From contig NZ_AUBQ01000003.1 in NCBI RefSeq assembly GCF_000429325.1, forward strand, positions 434,001 to 498,000: DNA of 64,000 nt, given 5' to 3'. A program made the position numbers and the translations under genes. Below, one piece after another: positions 26,380 through 34,772 of the stretch. How positions within the stretch are numbered: position 1 is the first letter of the stretch; each line of letters starts with the position of its first letter. The stretch is from Fundidesulfovibrio putealis DSM 16056 (GTDB lineage Bacteria; Desulfobacterota; Desulfovibrionia; Desulfovibrionales; Desulfovibrionaceae). The notes beneath the pieces are model-generated. The model did not search any database. It was not told where the DNA came from and was given only the letters and a program-made list of their open reading frames with translations.

Positions 26380-26895
26380 ATGCGAAAGTCCTTTTCTTGT
26401 TTGATGTTGTTTCTTGCGTTGTTTTTTTCTTGCAATTCCTGTTCGCGTGACAATTCAAGCTCTCTCACTTGTGCTGAGCTTGACACTGTTGATTTTGTAC
26501 GCTTTACCTCAACGCCGCTTGTTTATTCGCAGGGATTGCTGGGTGTCGAACGGGACAAGTCACTTCGCTGGAGATGGGCTCTGGGTCCGAGAACCTACAT
26601 AGCTTTTATAAGCAACAAGCAGTCTGTTTACCGTGTTTCATTTAAAATCAACAATGCAATCGAAAACCAGCGCATAACTATTTTTGCCAATGGGCAATTT
26701 AAGCGACGTTATGAGGCGCTTCCGCAAACCCCTTGGCTTATGGACACCATTCCTGATTCTTTTGAATTTGACTCGCAATCTGGGCTCAATGTGATTGAAT
26801 TTGAATCAGAGAAGTTCAATAGGGAAGAATCTAATCCGGATGGCAATCCCTATGCATTTAACTTTCGAGAATTGCAAATAGTTCGTATAAACTAA
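26380..26895 (+). CDS. AT-rich hypothetical lipoprotein
   Basis: The 171-residue protein has a short lipoprotein leader (LMLFLALFFSC) with further cysteines at once after it. The rest looks beta-rich, with YRVSFKINNAIENQRITIFANGQ and GLNVIEFES strands reminiscent of the beta-sandwich domains attached to membrane glycosyltransferases. It starts 1 bp after the PMT-like gene with TAGGG nine bases upstream, and shares its AT-rich composition, so the two were probably acquired together. No function is assigned. The 284 bp downstream (26896-27179) shows no gene or clear motif. Confidence 0.6.
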   Translation: MRKSFSCLMLFLALFFSCNSCSRDNSSSLTCAELDTVDFVRFTSTPLVYSQGLLGVERDKSLRWRWALGPRTYIAFISNKQSVYRVSFKINNAIENQRITIFANGQFKRRYEALPQTPWLMDTIPDSFEFDSQSGLNVIEFESEKFNREESNPDGNPYAFNFRELQIVRIN

Positions 26896-27179
26896 TAGCG
26901 TTACTTTGGGGTAGTGTCGCTTTTCCCACTTGCACTTTATTTCTGCGCCTATCAGTAGACCTTCTTCGTTTTCTGTTCAATCGATGACGTCTAAGAGCGT
27001 GGCATTCGCTTGGCGATGATGGCAGGCTACGGTAAGATTTTGGTCAATTCTGATCTTCGCGCGAGTAGTGTGCAAAACGTCGAAACCTTGCTCGTCAGTC
27101 AATTGATCCCGCCAAGCAAATCATTCTTTCACATAAATGAAATCGCCATGCCGTCTGGCTATGGAGACAATTGTCGCTC

Positions 27180-28157
27180 CTACCTCGTGGCGATGCACTT
27201 CCTGGCCAGATCGGCCATTATCTCGCGCGCCATCATTTCTGTCTGGGGCTTGGGGAACTGCCCGTCGGCCTTCACTGAGTGCCCTTTGTGCTCGGTCTCG
27301 GGCGTTATGAGCGACGAGAACAGATACACCTGCAAGGGCGCCAGTGCCGGGTCGTCCTTGATGTTCTTGCACAGGGTGTAGCCGTCCATCACCGGCATCT
27401 CCACGTCGGAGATGACCACGTCCAGCATGTCGCAGATGGTCAGCCCCTGTTCCCTTGCCTCCTGGTTCTTGGCCCGAAGGATGTCCAGTGCGGCCTGCCC
27501 GCTGTCCGCCGAGATGACCGTGAAGGCCTCATCCTGTTCCAGGGCTTTCTTCACCATTCGCCGCACCAGCGCCTGATCGTCCACGTGCAGGACGTTGATG
27601 TTGCGGTCGGACGTGACGCCCGTGGACACCCCGAAGAAGTCCTTCCCGGCCTGCGGGTTCAGCTCGATGACGATCTTCTCCAGATCCAGGATGAACACGA
27701 TGTGTCCTTCCAGGCTCACCATGCCGGTGAAGGCGTTGCGGGAGTACTCGTTGATGTGCTTGTCGGGCTGCTCCACGTCGGCCCAGCTCAGGCGGTAGAT
27801 GCGGGTGATGCCGGAGACCAGGAAGGCTGTCATCACCTGGTTGAATTCGGTGATGATCATCTTCAGGGTGGAGTGATCGTCAGGGAGGTCCTGCTCCAGG
27901 TATCCGGCCAGGGACACGATGGGCACCACCTTGTCGCGGTCCTTGAAGTGGAAAGCCCCCCACACGCAGGAGTGCGTGGTGCCGGGCGGGCGCATGACCT
28001 GGTCGGGCAGGCGGGTGATCTTCAGAACCTTGGCGACGTTTATGCCGTAGTAGGCCCGGTGGACGGCGTCCCCGTCCGGGATGTCGAGATAGAAACACAT
28101 GATCTCGACTTCGTTGGTGCCGACTTCGGTGAGGGCCAGCTTGCGGTCAGTGCTCAT
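27180..28157 (-). CDS. cheV: CheV-type chemotaxis coupling protein (CheW plus receiver)
   Basis: The 325-residue cytoplasmic protein has a CheW-like domain (residues about 15-175, with YYGINVAKVLKI, VVPIVSLAGYL and ITEFNQV) followed by a receiver domain (about 190-320). The receiver shows VLHVDDQ, the phospho-accepting aspartate in VVISDVEMPVMDGY and a late Lys-Pro. CheV links chemoreceptors to CheA and adjusts the response by phosphorylation. A paralogue lies on the other side of the type VI genes at 35952. It is transcribed away from that cluster. Confidence 0.93.
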   Translation of the reverse strand: MSTDRKLALTEVGTNEVEIMCFYLDIPDGDAVHRAYYGINVAKVLKITRLPDQVMRPPGTTHSCVWGAFHFKDRDKVVPIVSLAGYLEQDLPDDHSTLKMIITEFNQVMTAFLVSGITRIYRLSWADVEQPDKHINEYSRNAFTGMVSLEGHIVFILDLEKIVIELNPQAGKDFFGVSTGVTSDRNINVLHVDDQALVRRMVKKALEQDEAFTVISADSGQAALDILRAKNQEAREQGLTICDMLDVVISDVEMPVMDGYTLCKNIKDDPALAPLQVYLFSSLITPETEHKGHSVKADGQFPKPQTEMMAREIMADLARKCIATR

Positions 28158-28600
28158 GTACGACCTCGAGTTGGGTGGTGGCGGGGGAAGGCCCGCCGCA
28201 TGCGCAGGCGGGGAGCTGGCCGCTTCGCGTCCTGCATGCCGTCGGATGGGGAGCGCAAAACAGGGGACGTGTACGAATCCCGGACGACCGTATGCCTATC
28301 GAACATCCTGCTCAAGTGGTAAAAAGCGTCGGCGCGACTGCGGGCCTGGGCAGCCGGGGGGCGGCGAGAGTCCGGTTGCTCGCGCGCATGGACATGGGAA
28401 CATTGCGGCGTGAGAGCCACCGGCTTGCCAGGAGCGCGAGGCGCTTGGCGTGCCGCCCGGCGGGCGTTGACTTGCGTCCACGTCTTCTTGGAACCTTTTC
28501 CGTCTTTTTTCCACACAGGCTCTTTGAACCGGCAGAAATCTTTGCTAGGCTCAAGGTTAGAGAAAAGTTCCGGCACACGGTCCCATGGAGGCTTGCTGTT
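28158..28600. other. 443-bp divergent intergenic region upstream of the type VI operon
   Basis: No gene is supported here, although a frame is open through it. It should hold the cheV promoter (minus) and the promoter of the ComFB-tss operon (plus). Visible elements are a short palindrome around 28190-28215 and the sigma-70-like site at 28524. Confidence 0.5.
28524..28551 (+). promoter_or_regulatory. Candidate sigma-70-type promoter of the ComFB-T6SS operon
   Basis: TTGAAC (28524-28529) and TAGGCT (28546-28551) are 16 bp apart, about 50 bp before the ComFB-like ATG. The match is moderate. A nearby sigma-54-like string has the wrong spacing. Confidence 0.35.
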
Positions 28601-28894
28601 ATGAAGGATGAGCTCCTGCTGGTGAAAGGCGTGAACCTGACCAATATCCGCAACAAGAATGAGGTACGGGTGGCCAGGCTGATGGAGAAGGTGCTGGCGG
28701 CGGAGGGCGATCCCGTGACGGACCCCCTGGACATCCAGGATGTCTACGCCCTGGCTCTGAACATCCTGCCGTCGCGCTATCGTCAGGCGGGAACCATCGT
28801 GCTGTCCGAGCCGGTCAAGGACACCCACATCGAATCGGCCATCCGCCGCGCCATGCGCACCGTGCAGGAGCGCCCCAGCCGCCCTGCCGATTAG
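28601..28894 (+). CDS. ComFB-like protein
   Basis: The 97-residue protein matches the late-competence ComFB pattern: a helical start (MKDELLLVKGVNLTNIRNKNEVRVARLMEKVL), then DIQDVYALALNILPSRY, the conserved D-V-x-A-L-A-L-N-x-L-P-x-x-Y signature. ComFB proteins have recently been described as c-di-GMP receptors in cyanobacteria and other bacteria; whether this one binds a nucleotide is inference. The ATG at 28601 has GGAGG nine bases upstream; a longer open frame starting at 28175 is not coding-like. It precedes tssB by 89 bp and may set type VI expression or assembly in response to a second messenger. Confidence 0.75.
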   Translation: MKDELLLVKGVNLTNIRNKNEVRVARLMEKVLAAEGDPVTDPLDIQDVYALALNILPSRYRQAGTIVLSEPVKDTHIESAIRRAMRTVQERPSRPAD

Positions 28895-28983
28895 GCCTGT
28901 GGGCAAAGCGGAAAAAATACTTCCCATCCAACGGGTTTCTGGTAGGAAGAAGTTGAAACTCCCAATCCCTTCAGGAGGGTATC

Positions 28984-29466
28984 ATGGCTCAGGAAGCGTC
29001 CGTCGCCCCTAAGGAACGTGTGAACATCGTCTACAAGCCCGCCACCGGCGACGCCAAGGAAGAGATCGAACTTCCCTTGAAGCTCCTGGTGCTTGGCGAT
29101 TTCGTCAATCGCGCCGATGACCGCACTCTGGAAAACCGCGAGCCTATAAGCGTCGACAAGGACAACTTCGACGACGTGCTCAAGGCCCAGAAGGTCGAAC
29201 TGAACATGACCGTGGCCAACAAGGTCTCCGGCAAGGAAGGCGAGGAACTGGGCGTCCACCTGGGTTTCAACAGCCTGAAGGACTTCGAGCCGGACGCCAT
29301 CGCGGCCAAGGTCCCCGAACTCCAGAAGCTCATGGAGTTGCGCGAGGCCCTGAAAGCCCTCAAGGGGCCGCTGGCCAACGTGCCGGAGTTCCGCAAGAAG
29401 GTTCAGGACATGGTGCAGGACCCCGGCCTTCGGGACCGCCTGCTGAAGGAACTCGGCCTGGGCTGA
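28984..29466 (+). CDS. tssB: Type VI secretion sheath small subunit TssB
   Basis: TssB (VipA) pairs with TssC to form the contractile sheath. The 160-residue protein has the family start RVNIVYKPATGDAKEEIELPLKLLVLGDF and the sequence LGVHLGFNSLKDFEPDAIA, with the C-terminal helices ELREALKALKGPLANVPEFRK. The ATG at 28984 follows TCAGGAGGG. It is the first of the core tss genes in this operon. Confidence 0.95.
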   Translation: MAQEASVAPKERVNIVYKPATGDAKEEIELPLKLLVLGDFVNRADDRTLENREPISVDKDNFDDVLKAQKVELNMTVANKVSGKEGEELGVHLGFNSLKDFEPDAIAAKVPELQKLMELREALKALKGPLANVPEFRKKVQDMVQDPGLRDRLLKELGLG

Positions 29467-29555
29467 GCCCTGGTCCTGCCCGTGCTGGCTGATATTTCCC
29501 GTTCTTGACGCAGGGCGGCCGCCCCGGACGAGGCCGCCACAAAGGAGGATTTCAG

Positions 29556-31049
29556 ATGGCCGACGAAGCGACACAGGCCCAGGAAGCCCCGGCGCAAGCC
29601 GCTGCGGCTGCTGCCGACGCCTCGCTTTTGGACGATATCGTCGAGGCGACAAAGCTAAAACCCTCGGACGACGCCTTCTCAACCACCAAGCAGGGGCTCC
29701 AGGCCTTCCTGGAGGAGCTGGTCAAGCCCGAGCGCGCCGGTGCGCGCATCTCGGGCGCGCTGGTGGACGACATGATCTCCCAGCTGGACCAGAAGCTCTC
29801 CGCACAGGTCAACGAGATCCTGCACAATCAGGATTTTCGCAAGATGGAGTCCGCCTGGCGCTCGCTCAAGTATCTGGTGATGCACACCGATTTCCGCGAG
29901 AACGTGCGCCTCCAGTTCGTCAACGTCAGCAAGGAAGACCTGCTGAGCGACTTCGAGGACGCGCCCGAGGTGGTGAAGTCCGGCCTGTACAAGCAGGTCT
30001 ACACGGCGGAATACGGCCAGTTCGGCGGCCAGCCCTTCGGCGCCATGATCGCCAACTACGATTTCGGCCCCGGACCCCAGGACGTGAAGCTGCTGCAATA
30101 CTGCGCCTCGGTGGCCACCATGGCCCACGCGCCTTTCATCGCCGCAGCCGGGCCGCAGATGTTCGGCATCGAGAAGTGGGAGGACCTGCCCAACCTGAAG
30201 GACCTGCAATCCATCTTCGAGATGCCCCAGTACACCAAGTGGAACGCCCTGCGCGAGTCGGAAGACGCCCGCTACCTGGGGCTTACCCTGCCGCGCTTCC
30301 TGCTGCGCCTGCCGTTTGGCCCGGACACCGCGCCCGCCAAGAGCTTCACCTTCAAGGAAGACGTGTCCGGCGGCGACGACGACTTCTGCTGGGGTAACGC
30401 GGCCTTCGCCTTCGCCTCGCGCCTGACGGACTCCTTCGCCAAGTACCGCTGGTGCGCCAACATCATCGGCCCCCAGGGCGGCGGCGCGGTGGAAGACCTG
30501 CCCCTGTACCAGTACGAGGCCATGGGCGAGATACAGACCAAGATTCCCACCCAGGTGCTCATCAGCGAGCGCCGCGAGTTCGAGCTGGCCGAGCAGGGCT
30601 TCATCGCGCTCACCATGCGCAAGAACTCCGACAACGCGGCCTTCTTCTCCGCCAACTCCGTGCAGAAGCCCAAGTATTTCGGCATCTCCAAGGAAGGCAA
30701 GGAGGCCGAGCTCAACTACAAGCTCTCCACGCAGCTGCCCTACATGTTCATCATGAACCGCCTGGCGCACTACATCAAGGTGATCCAGCGCGAGAACATC
30801 GGCACCTGGAAGGAACGCTCGGACCTGGAAGACGAACTGAACAAGTGGATCAGCCAGTACGTCACCGAGATGGACAACCCCGCGCCCAGCGTGCGCTCCA
30901 GGCGTCCTCTGCGCATGGCCAAGATCGAGGTGCAGGACGTGCCCGGCGATCCCGGATTCTATTCCGTGTCGCTTTTGGCCAGGCCGCACTTCAAGTACAT
31001 GGGCGCGTCGTTCACCTTGTCCCTGGTGGGCAAGCTGGACAAGAAATAA
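29556..31049 (+). CDS. tssC: Type VI secretion sheath large subunit TssC
   Basis: The 497-residue TssC (VipB) contains the segments RKMESAWRSLKYLV, PFGAMIANYDFG, LPRFLLRLPFG, FCWGNAAFAFASRL and the C-terminal YYS-type beta strands (PGFYSVSLLARPHFKYMG) that hold TssB in the sheath. An Ala/Gln-rich N-terminus precedes DDIVEATKLK. The ATG at 29556 follows AAAGGAGGAT. It lies 89 bp after tssB and 24 bp before hcp, the usual order. Confidence 0.96.
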   Translation: MADEATQAQEAPAQAAAAAADASLLDDIVEATKLKPSDDAFSTTKQGLQAFLEELVKPERAGARISGALVDDMISQLDQKLSAQVNEILHNQDFRKMESAWRSLKYLVMHTDFRENVRLQFVNVSKEDLLSDFEDAPEVVKSGLYKQVYTAEYGQFGGQPFGAMIANYDFGPGPQDVKLLQYCASVATMAHAPFIAAAGPQMFGIEKWEDLPNLKDLQSIFEMPQYTKWNALRESEDARYLGLTLPRFLLRLPFGPDTAPAKSFTFKEDVSGGDDDFCWGNAAFAFASRLTDSFAKYRWCANIIGPQGGGAVEDLPLYQYEAMGEIQTKIPTQVLISERREFELAEQGFIALTMRKNSDNAAFFSANSVQKPKYFGISKEGKEAELNYKLSTQLPYMFIMNRLAHYIKVIQRENIGTWKERSDLEDELNKWISQYVTEMDNPAPSVRSRRPLRMAKIEVQDVPGDPGFYSVSLLARPHFKYMGASFTLSLVGKLDKK

Positions 31050-31073
31050 CCAACCCACCATGGAGGTATAGTC

Positions 31074-31559
31074 ATGGCTCTTACCGCGTACATGAAGGTC
31101 ACGGGCAAGACTCAGGGGCAGATCAAGGGAGATTGCGACCAGTCCGACTCCAAGAAGAAGGACACCATGCTGGCGTACCAGTCCAACCACTATGTGGAGA
31201 TCCCCAAGGATACCCACACCGGGTTGCCCACCGGCCAGCGCATCCATCATCCCTTCACCGTGACCATCCACAAGAACAACGGCTCTCCCAAGCTGGCCCA
31301 GGCCTGCTGCAAGGGCGAGCAATGCACCGTGGAGATCAACTACTTCCGCATCAAGCCCGACGGAAAGGAAGAGAACTACTACACGGTGAAGATGGAAGAC
31401 GCCATCATCGTCATGTTCCGGGAATACACTCCCATGACCTTCCTGCCCGACAACAAGCCCTTCCACGATATGGAAGAGGTGAGCTTCACCTATTCGAAGA
31501 TCACCTGGACCTACAACGACGGCAACATCGAATACACCGACGACTGGAAGGGCGCGTAA
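31074..31559 (+). CDS. hcp: Type VI secretion tube protein Hcp (TssD)
   Basis: The 161-residue Hcp forms the hexameric inner tube and is secreted. It starts MALTAYMKVTGKTQGQIKGDC and has RIHHPFTVTIHKNNGSPKLAQACCKGE and MEEVSFTYSKITWTYNDG, standard Hcp strands. TGGAGG lies eight bases before the ATG. Two adjacent cysteines (ACC) and others are present; many Hcp proteins lack them. A very stable hairpin follows the gene and may protect or shorten its transcript. Confidence 0.95.
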   Translation: MALTAYMKVTGKTQGQIKGDCDQSDSKKKDTMLAYQSNHYVEIPKDTHTGLPTGQRIHHPFTVTIHKNNGSPKLAQACCKGEQCTVEINYFRIKPDGKEENYYTVKMEDAIIVMFREYTPMTFLPDNKPFHDMEEVSFTYSKITWTYNDGNIEYTDDWKGA

Positions 31560-31571
31560 GCCGGATATCCC

Positions 31572-31597
31572 CCCGGCGGCCCGCATGGGCCGCCGGG
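31572..31597 (+). terminator. Strong hairpin after hcp
   Basis: CCCGGCGGCCC (31572-31582) pairs perfectly with GGGCCGCCGGG (31587-31597) around a GCAT loop. With no T-run it may act as a 3'-end stabiliser or partial terminator, favouring high hcp expression. Confidence 0.55.
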
Positions 31598-31745
31598 ACT
31601 TGACGGGCAGCACGTTTGAGATCAGGCAGCAGGCGATTTGTCGGGTTCAGGCCTGGCAGGCGTCGATTGGAGCAGGGCGGGCGAGTCGCGGTGAACCCGC
31701 CGCATCACATGCACCGCATCGGGGGCGTCGCCCCAGGAGTTCATC

Positions 31746-31889
31746 ATGTTCGTTTCCATGTCGCTTTTTCCACTGGTCGATCCGATTGTGGACGTCATCG
31801 TGGACCCTGAGCGCGATTCCATCATCGATCCCATCAGCGGCGAGTCCTGGACCCCTGACGGCGGTGCGTCACCCAGCACGACCCCGTAA
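31746..31889 (+). CDS. Small acidic protein (47 aa) in the type VI operon
   Basis: This frame is short but has AGGAG six bases before its ATG. The product starts MFVSMSLFPLVDPIVDVIVDPERD and continues IIDPISGESWTPDGG. It is dominated by Asp-Pro and Val-Asp steps with no cysteine. It follows hcp by 186 bp, and two more small acidic frames follow it. A hydrophobic N-terminal half and acidic tail could suit a chaperone, immunity or tube-binding peptide, but I recognise no family. Confidence 0.5.
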   Translation: MFVSMSLFPLVDPIVDVIVDPERDSIIDPISGESWTPDGGASPSTTP

Positions 31890-31933
31890 GGTCCCCCCGG
31901 CATACCGGCACAACCTGAACAGTCGAGGTCCGC

Positions 31934-32131
31934 ATGGCCGAAGCGCAATCCTACTTCTCGCCGGATGATCCGTCCGACGAGCTGTTCGTCCTGCCCGAGG
32001 ACTACGTGAAGGACCCCGTGTTCGTTCCCGGCGACGGGTGCGACGCTGAAGAGGGACAGGCGCAGGCCCAGGCCGCCGCGCCCGAACCGGACAGCGGCGC
32101 CAAGCAGGGCGGTCAGGCGAGCAGCGGCTAG
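31934..32131 (+). CDS. Small acidic protein (65 aa) in the type VI operon
   Basis: The product begins MAEAQSYFSPDDPSDELFVLPEDYVKDPVFVPGDG and ends in a low-complexity Ala/Gln/Glu/Ser tail. GAGG lies eight bases before the ATG. It is strongly acidic, probably partly disordered, and shares the DP/VPGDG flavour of the preceding 47-residue frame. No known domain is recognised; its place between hcp and tssE suggests a link with tube or baseplate. Confidence 0.55.
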   Translation: MAEAQSYFSPDDPSDELFVLPEDYVKDPVFVPGDGCDAEEGQAQAQAAAPEPDSGAKQGGQASSG

Positions 32132-32196
32132 CGCCACGCCGCTTGACCCAAACCCCATACCGCACTAAGCCCCTGCCTCTTTCAGGAGGAAGCACC

Positions 32197-32397
32197 ATGC
32201 GCGGCGACGACGACGATTTCAAACGCGGCTCCTGCGGCGACGACGACACCACCCCCGAGGACCGCACCTGCCCCGACCTGACCCCGGCCACCGGGCGCGA
32301 CAACATCCAGATGTTCTGGGAATCTATCGGCATGAAGCCCGGCGACGACTGGAAGAAAGAGGCCGAGCCTTGCAAGAAGCGCGGGGGCGACTGCTAG
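32197..32397 (+). CDS. Small acidic cysteine-containing protein (66 aa) in the type VI operon
   Basis: The product starts MRGDDDDFKRGSCGDDDTTPEDRTCPDL, has a central NIQMFWESIGMKPGDDWKKE helix and ends EPCKKRGGDC. Four cysteines are spread over 66 residues, which would permit disulfides or metal binding. AGGAGGA lies seven bases upstream of the ATG, a strong site. Its stop codon abuts the left end of a MITE-like element. No family is recognised. Confidence 0.6.
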   Translation: MRGDDDDFKRGSCGDDDTTPEDRTCPDLTPATGRDNIQMFWESIGMKPGDDWKKEAEPCKKRGGDC

Positions 32398-32521
32398 CAG
32401 CCTGTTGAAAAATCCTCGCTGGCTACGTTGCATGGAAAAAGCCAAACCCTCACGTATGCCGAATACGCATCGGGCTTGACTATTTCCTGCGCCTTGCCAG
32501 CGCGTTTTTTGAACAGGCTGC
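32397..32521. mobile_element. MITE-like palindromic element
   Basis: The ends GCAGCCTGTTGAAAAA (32397-32412) and TTTTTTGAACAGGCTGC (32505-32521) are near-perfect terminal inverted repeats. Inside are CGCTGGC/GCCAGCG and CGTAT/ATACG arms, so the whole 125 bp can fold into one hairpin. It encodes no protein. Elements with GCAGCCTGTT ends recur in delta-proteobacterial genomes in my recollection. It sits between the 66-aa gene and tssE. Confidence 0.7.
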
Positions 32522-32618
32522 AAGAATCGACTTCCTCCGCTGCTGTCAGCTTCCATTGCGCCCCTGCATTGACGCGGGCGGACGGTTCCTCTAACACTCC
32601 GAAAAGAAAGGACCGTCC

Positions 32619-33035
32619 ATGTACCAGCAGCGCCTGCTCGAACGCATCCGCGAGGTGGAGAAGCACCCGGAACTGCGCGGCAACCCGGACCCCGAGGTCG
32701 TGGTGGCCTCGGTGATGAACCATCTGCGCAAGATCCTGAACACCAAGCAGGGCACCGCGCTCATCGACGACGATTTCGGCGTTCCCGACTTCACCAACCT
32801 GGGCTCCACCTTCGGCCAGGACACCATCCCGGACATCCAGCACTCCATCGCGGACGTGGTGCGTAAATACGAGCCGCGCTTAAAAGGCGTGGCCGTCACC
32901 TACATCCCCCAGAGCGACGACGTGCTCCAGGTGGCTTTCAAGCTCGAAGCCGTCATCCAGACCGAATCGCGCGAGGTGCCCGTGGTGTTCGAGACCATCA
33001 TCGACCCCGACGGCAAGGTCAGCGTCAAGGAGTAG
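32619..33035 (+). CDS. tssE: Type VI secretion baseplate protein TssE
   Basis: This 138-residue gp25-like baseplate component has the conserved core VVASVMNHLRKILNTKQGTALIDDDFGVPDFTNL and the later RYEPRLKGVAV-type segment (RKYEPRLKGVAVTYIP). The gp25 E-P-R motif is visible. It lies 97 bp after the MITE-like element, and tssF begins 3 bp downstream. TssE links sheath and baseplate. Confidence 0.93.
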   Translation: MYQQRLLERIREVEKHPELRGNPDPEVVVASVMNHLRKILNTKQGTALIDDDFGVPDFTNLGSTFGQDTIPDIQHSIADVVRKYEPRLKGVAVTYIPQSDDVLQVAFKLEAVIQTESREVPVVFETIIDPDGKVSVKE

Positions 33036-33038
33036 ACC

Positions 33039-34772
33039 GTGATCAACCGCTACTACCAGCGCGAACTGGCCAACCTGCGCGGCCTCGCGGCCGAGTTCTC
33101 CAAGAAGCACCCCGCGCTGGCCCCCATGCTCTCCGGCCCAAGCCAGGACCCGGACGTGGAGCGCCTGCTGGAAGGCTCGGCCTTCCTGTCGGGGCTCATG
33201 GCCCAGAAGCTGGACGACGAATTTCCCGAGATCATCCACGGTCTCATGCGGCTGGTGTTCCCGCACTACCTGAGCCCCGTGCCGTCCATGACCATCCTGA
33301 CGTACACGCCCAAGCGCTCGCTCATGGAGCCCCTGCACGTCCCGCCCGGAACCCAGGCCTCGTCCATTCCGGTGGAGGGCACCAACTGCACTTTCACCAC
33401 CTGCTACGGGGTGGAGCTTCTGCCGCTGGTGATCGGCGAGACCACGCTGCTCATGACCGGCGGGCGCGCCACGGCGCTGCGCGTCACCTTCGAGCTGCAA
33501 GGCATGCAGCTCTCCAAGTGGAACTCCAAGAGCCTGCGCTTCCATCTGGCCGGGGACTTCGGCCACGCCGCCGACCGCTACCTGCTGCTCATGCGCCGCA
33601 CCGCGCGCATCACCCTGCGGCCCAAGGACGGCGGCTCGCCCGTGGTGCTGCCGCGCTCGAGCCTGGTTCCCGTGGGCTTCGGCGCGGACGAGGCGGCCAT
33701 CCCGTACCCCAGCCAGTCCTATCCGGGCTATCGCATCCTTCAGGAATACTTCACGTTGCCGGAGAAGTTCCTGTTTTTTGACGTCAAGGGCCTGGACACA
33801 TGGCAGGATCGCGGGCCGGGCCAAGCCTTCGAGATGCTCTTCGAGTTCGACGGCCAGGTGGCCGACCCACCCTCGTTCAACAAGGACAGCCTGGCGCTTT
33901 TCGCCACCCCGGCCATCAACCTGTTCCCGCACGAGGCCGACCCCATCCTGCTGGACCACCGCATGCCCGAATACCGGGTCATTCCGGGCGGGGAGTCCTC
34001 CGGGCACTTCCAGGTGTACTCGGTGGACAAGGTTATCGGGTTCATGCAGGGCGCGGCGGGGCAGCGCGAATACTTCCCCTTCGAGATGTTCAACCCCATG
34101 AGCGAGGCGCGCCCGGTCTATTCCCTGACCCACCGCCAGAGCGCCCTGGAGGAGCGCACGGAGCTGTATCTGTCCGTGGCCTACCCCAAGGGCTCGGGCG
34201 ATCCGCAGACCGAGACGCTCTCCATGTCCATCCGCTGCACCAACGCCACGCTGCCGGAGAATCTCCAGATAGGCGACATCAACAAGCCCACCGAGACCTC
34301 TCCCGTGCTGGCGGATTTCTCCAACATCCGCCCGCCCACCGCCACGCGCCAGCCGCCCATCGGCAAGGAGAGCCTGTGGCGGCTTCTGTCGCACCTGTAT
34401 CTCAACTATCTGCCCCTGGCCGACACCGAGAACCTGAAGGCCCTGGTGAAGCTGTACATCTTCCCGGAGACCAAAGACCGGGCCGGAGTGCTGGCGGGCA
34501 TCAAGCGCGCCGAGGCCGTGGCCGAGATGAACGTGCAGACCACCAACCGGCTGGTGCAGGGCATCATGATGCGCGGCCAGCTGATCGAGATGAAGCTTGA
34601 TCCCACAGGGTTCGCCAGCATGGGCGACATGTACCTGTTCGGCTCGGTGCTGGACAGCTTCCTGGCGGGCTACGCGGCAGTGAACTGCTTCACGCGCCTC
34701 GGCGTGGAGGACGTCTTCAAGAAGGAGCGCTACGAATGGCCGGCCAGGATCGGGGAACGCTTCCTCTTGTAA
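33039..34772 (+). CDS. tssF: Type VI secretion baseplate protein TssF
   Basis: The 577-residue TssF begins INRYYQRELANLRGLAAEFSKKHPALAPMLSGPSQDPDVERLLEGSAFL, the diagnostic N-terminus of the family, followed by GLMRLVFPHYLSPVPSM. The start is GTG at 33039 with AAGGAG upstream. TssF dimer plus TssG and TssE form the baseplate wedge. The 3' end overlaps tssG by 37 bp, indicating coupled translation. Confidence 0.95.
   Translation: MINRYYQRELANLRGLAAEFSKKHPALAPMLSGPSQDPDVERLLEGSAFLSGLMAQKLDDEFPEIIHGLMRLVFPHYLSPVPSMTILTYTPKRSLMEPLHVPPGTQASSIPVEGTNCTFTTCYGVELLPLVIGETTLLMTGGRATALRVTFELQGMQLSKWNSKSLRFHLAGDFGHAADRYLLLMRRTARITLRPKDGGSPVVLPRSSLVPVGFGADEAAIPYPSQSYPGYRILQEYFTLPEKFLFFDVKGLDTWQDRGPGQAFEMLFEFDGQVADPPSFNKDSLALFATPAINLFPHEADPILLDHRMPEYRVIPGGESSGHFQVYSVDKVIGFMQGAAGQREYFPFEMFNPMSEARPVYSLTHRQSALEERTELYLSVAYPKGSGDPQTETLSMSIRCTNATLPENLQIGDINKPTETSPVLADFSNIRPPTATRQPPIGKESLWRLLSHLYLNYLPLADTENLKALVKLYIFPETKDRAGVLAGIKRAEAVAEMNVQTTNRLVQGIMMRGQLIEMKLDPTGFASMGDMYLFGSVLDSFLAGYAAVNCFTRLGVEDVFKKERYEWPARIGERFLL

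Noticed and set aside
27010-27381. 123-codon forward frame near the 3' end of cheV
   Set aside because: It overlaps cheV on the other strand and has no ribosome site or known motif.
28530-28550. Sigma-54-like string GGCAG...TTTGC upstream of the ComFB/type VI operon
   Set aside because: The GG and GC are 11 bp apart instead of 10, a spacing sigma-54 does not tolerate well; a sigma-70-like reading was kept at low confidence.
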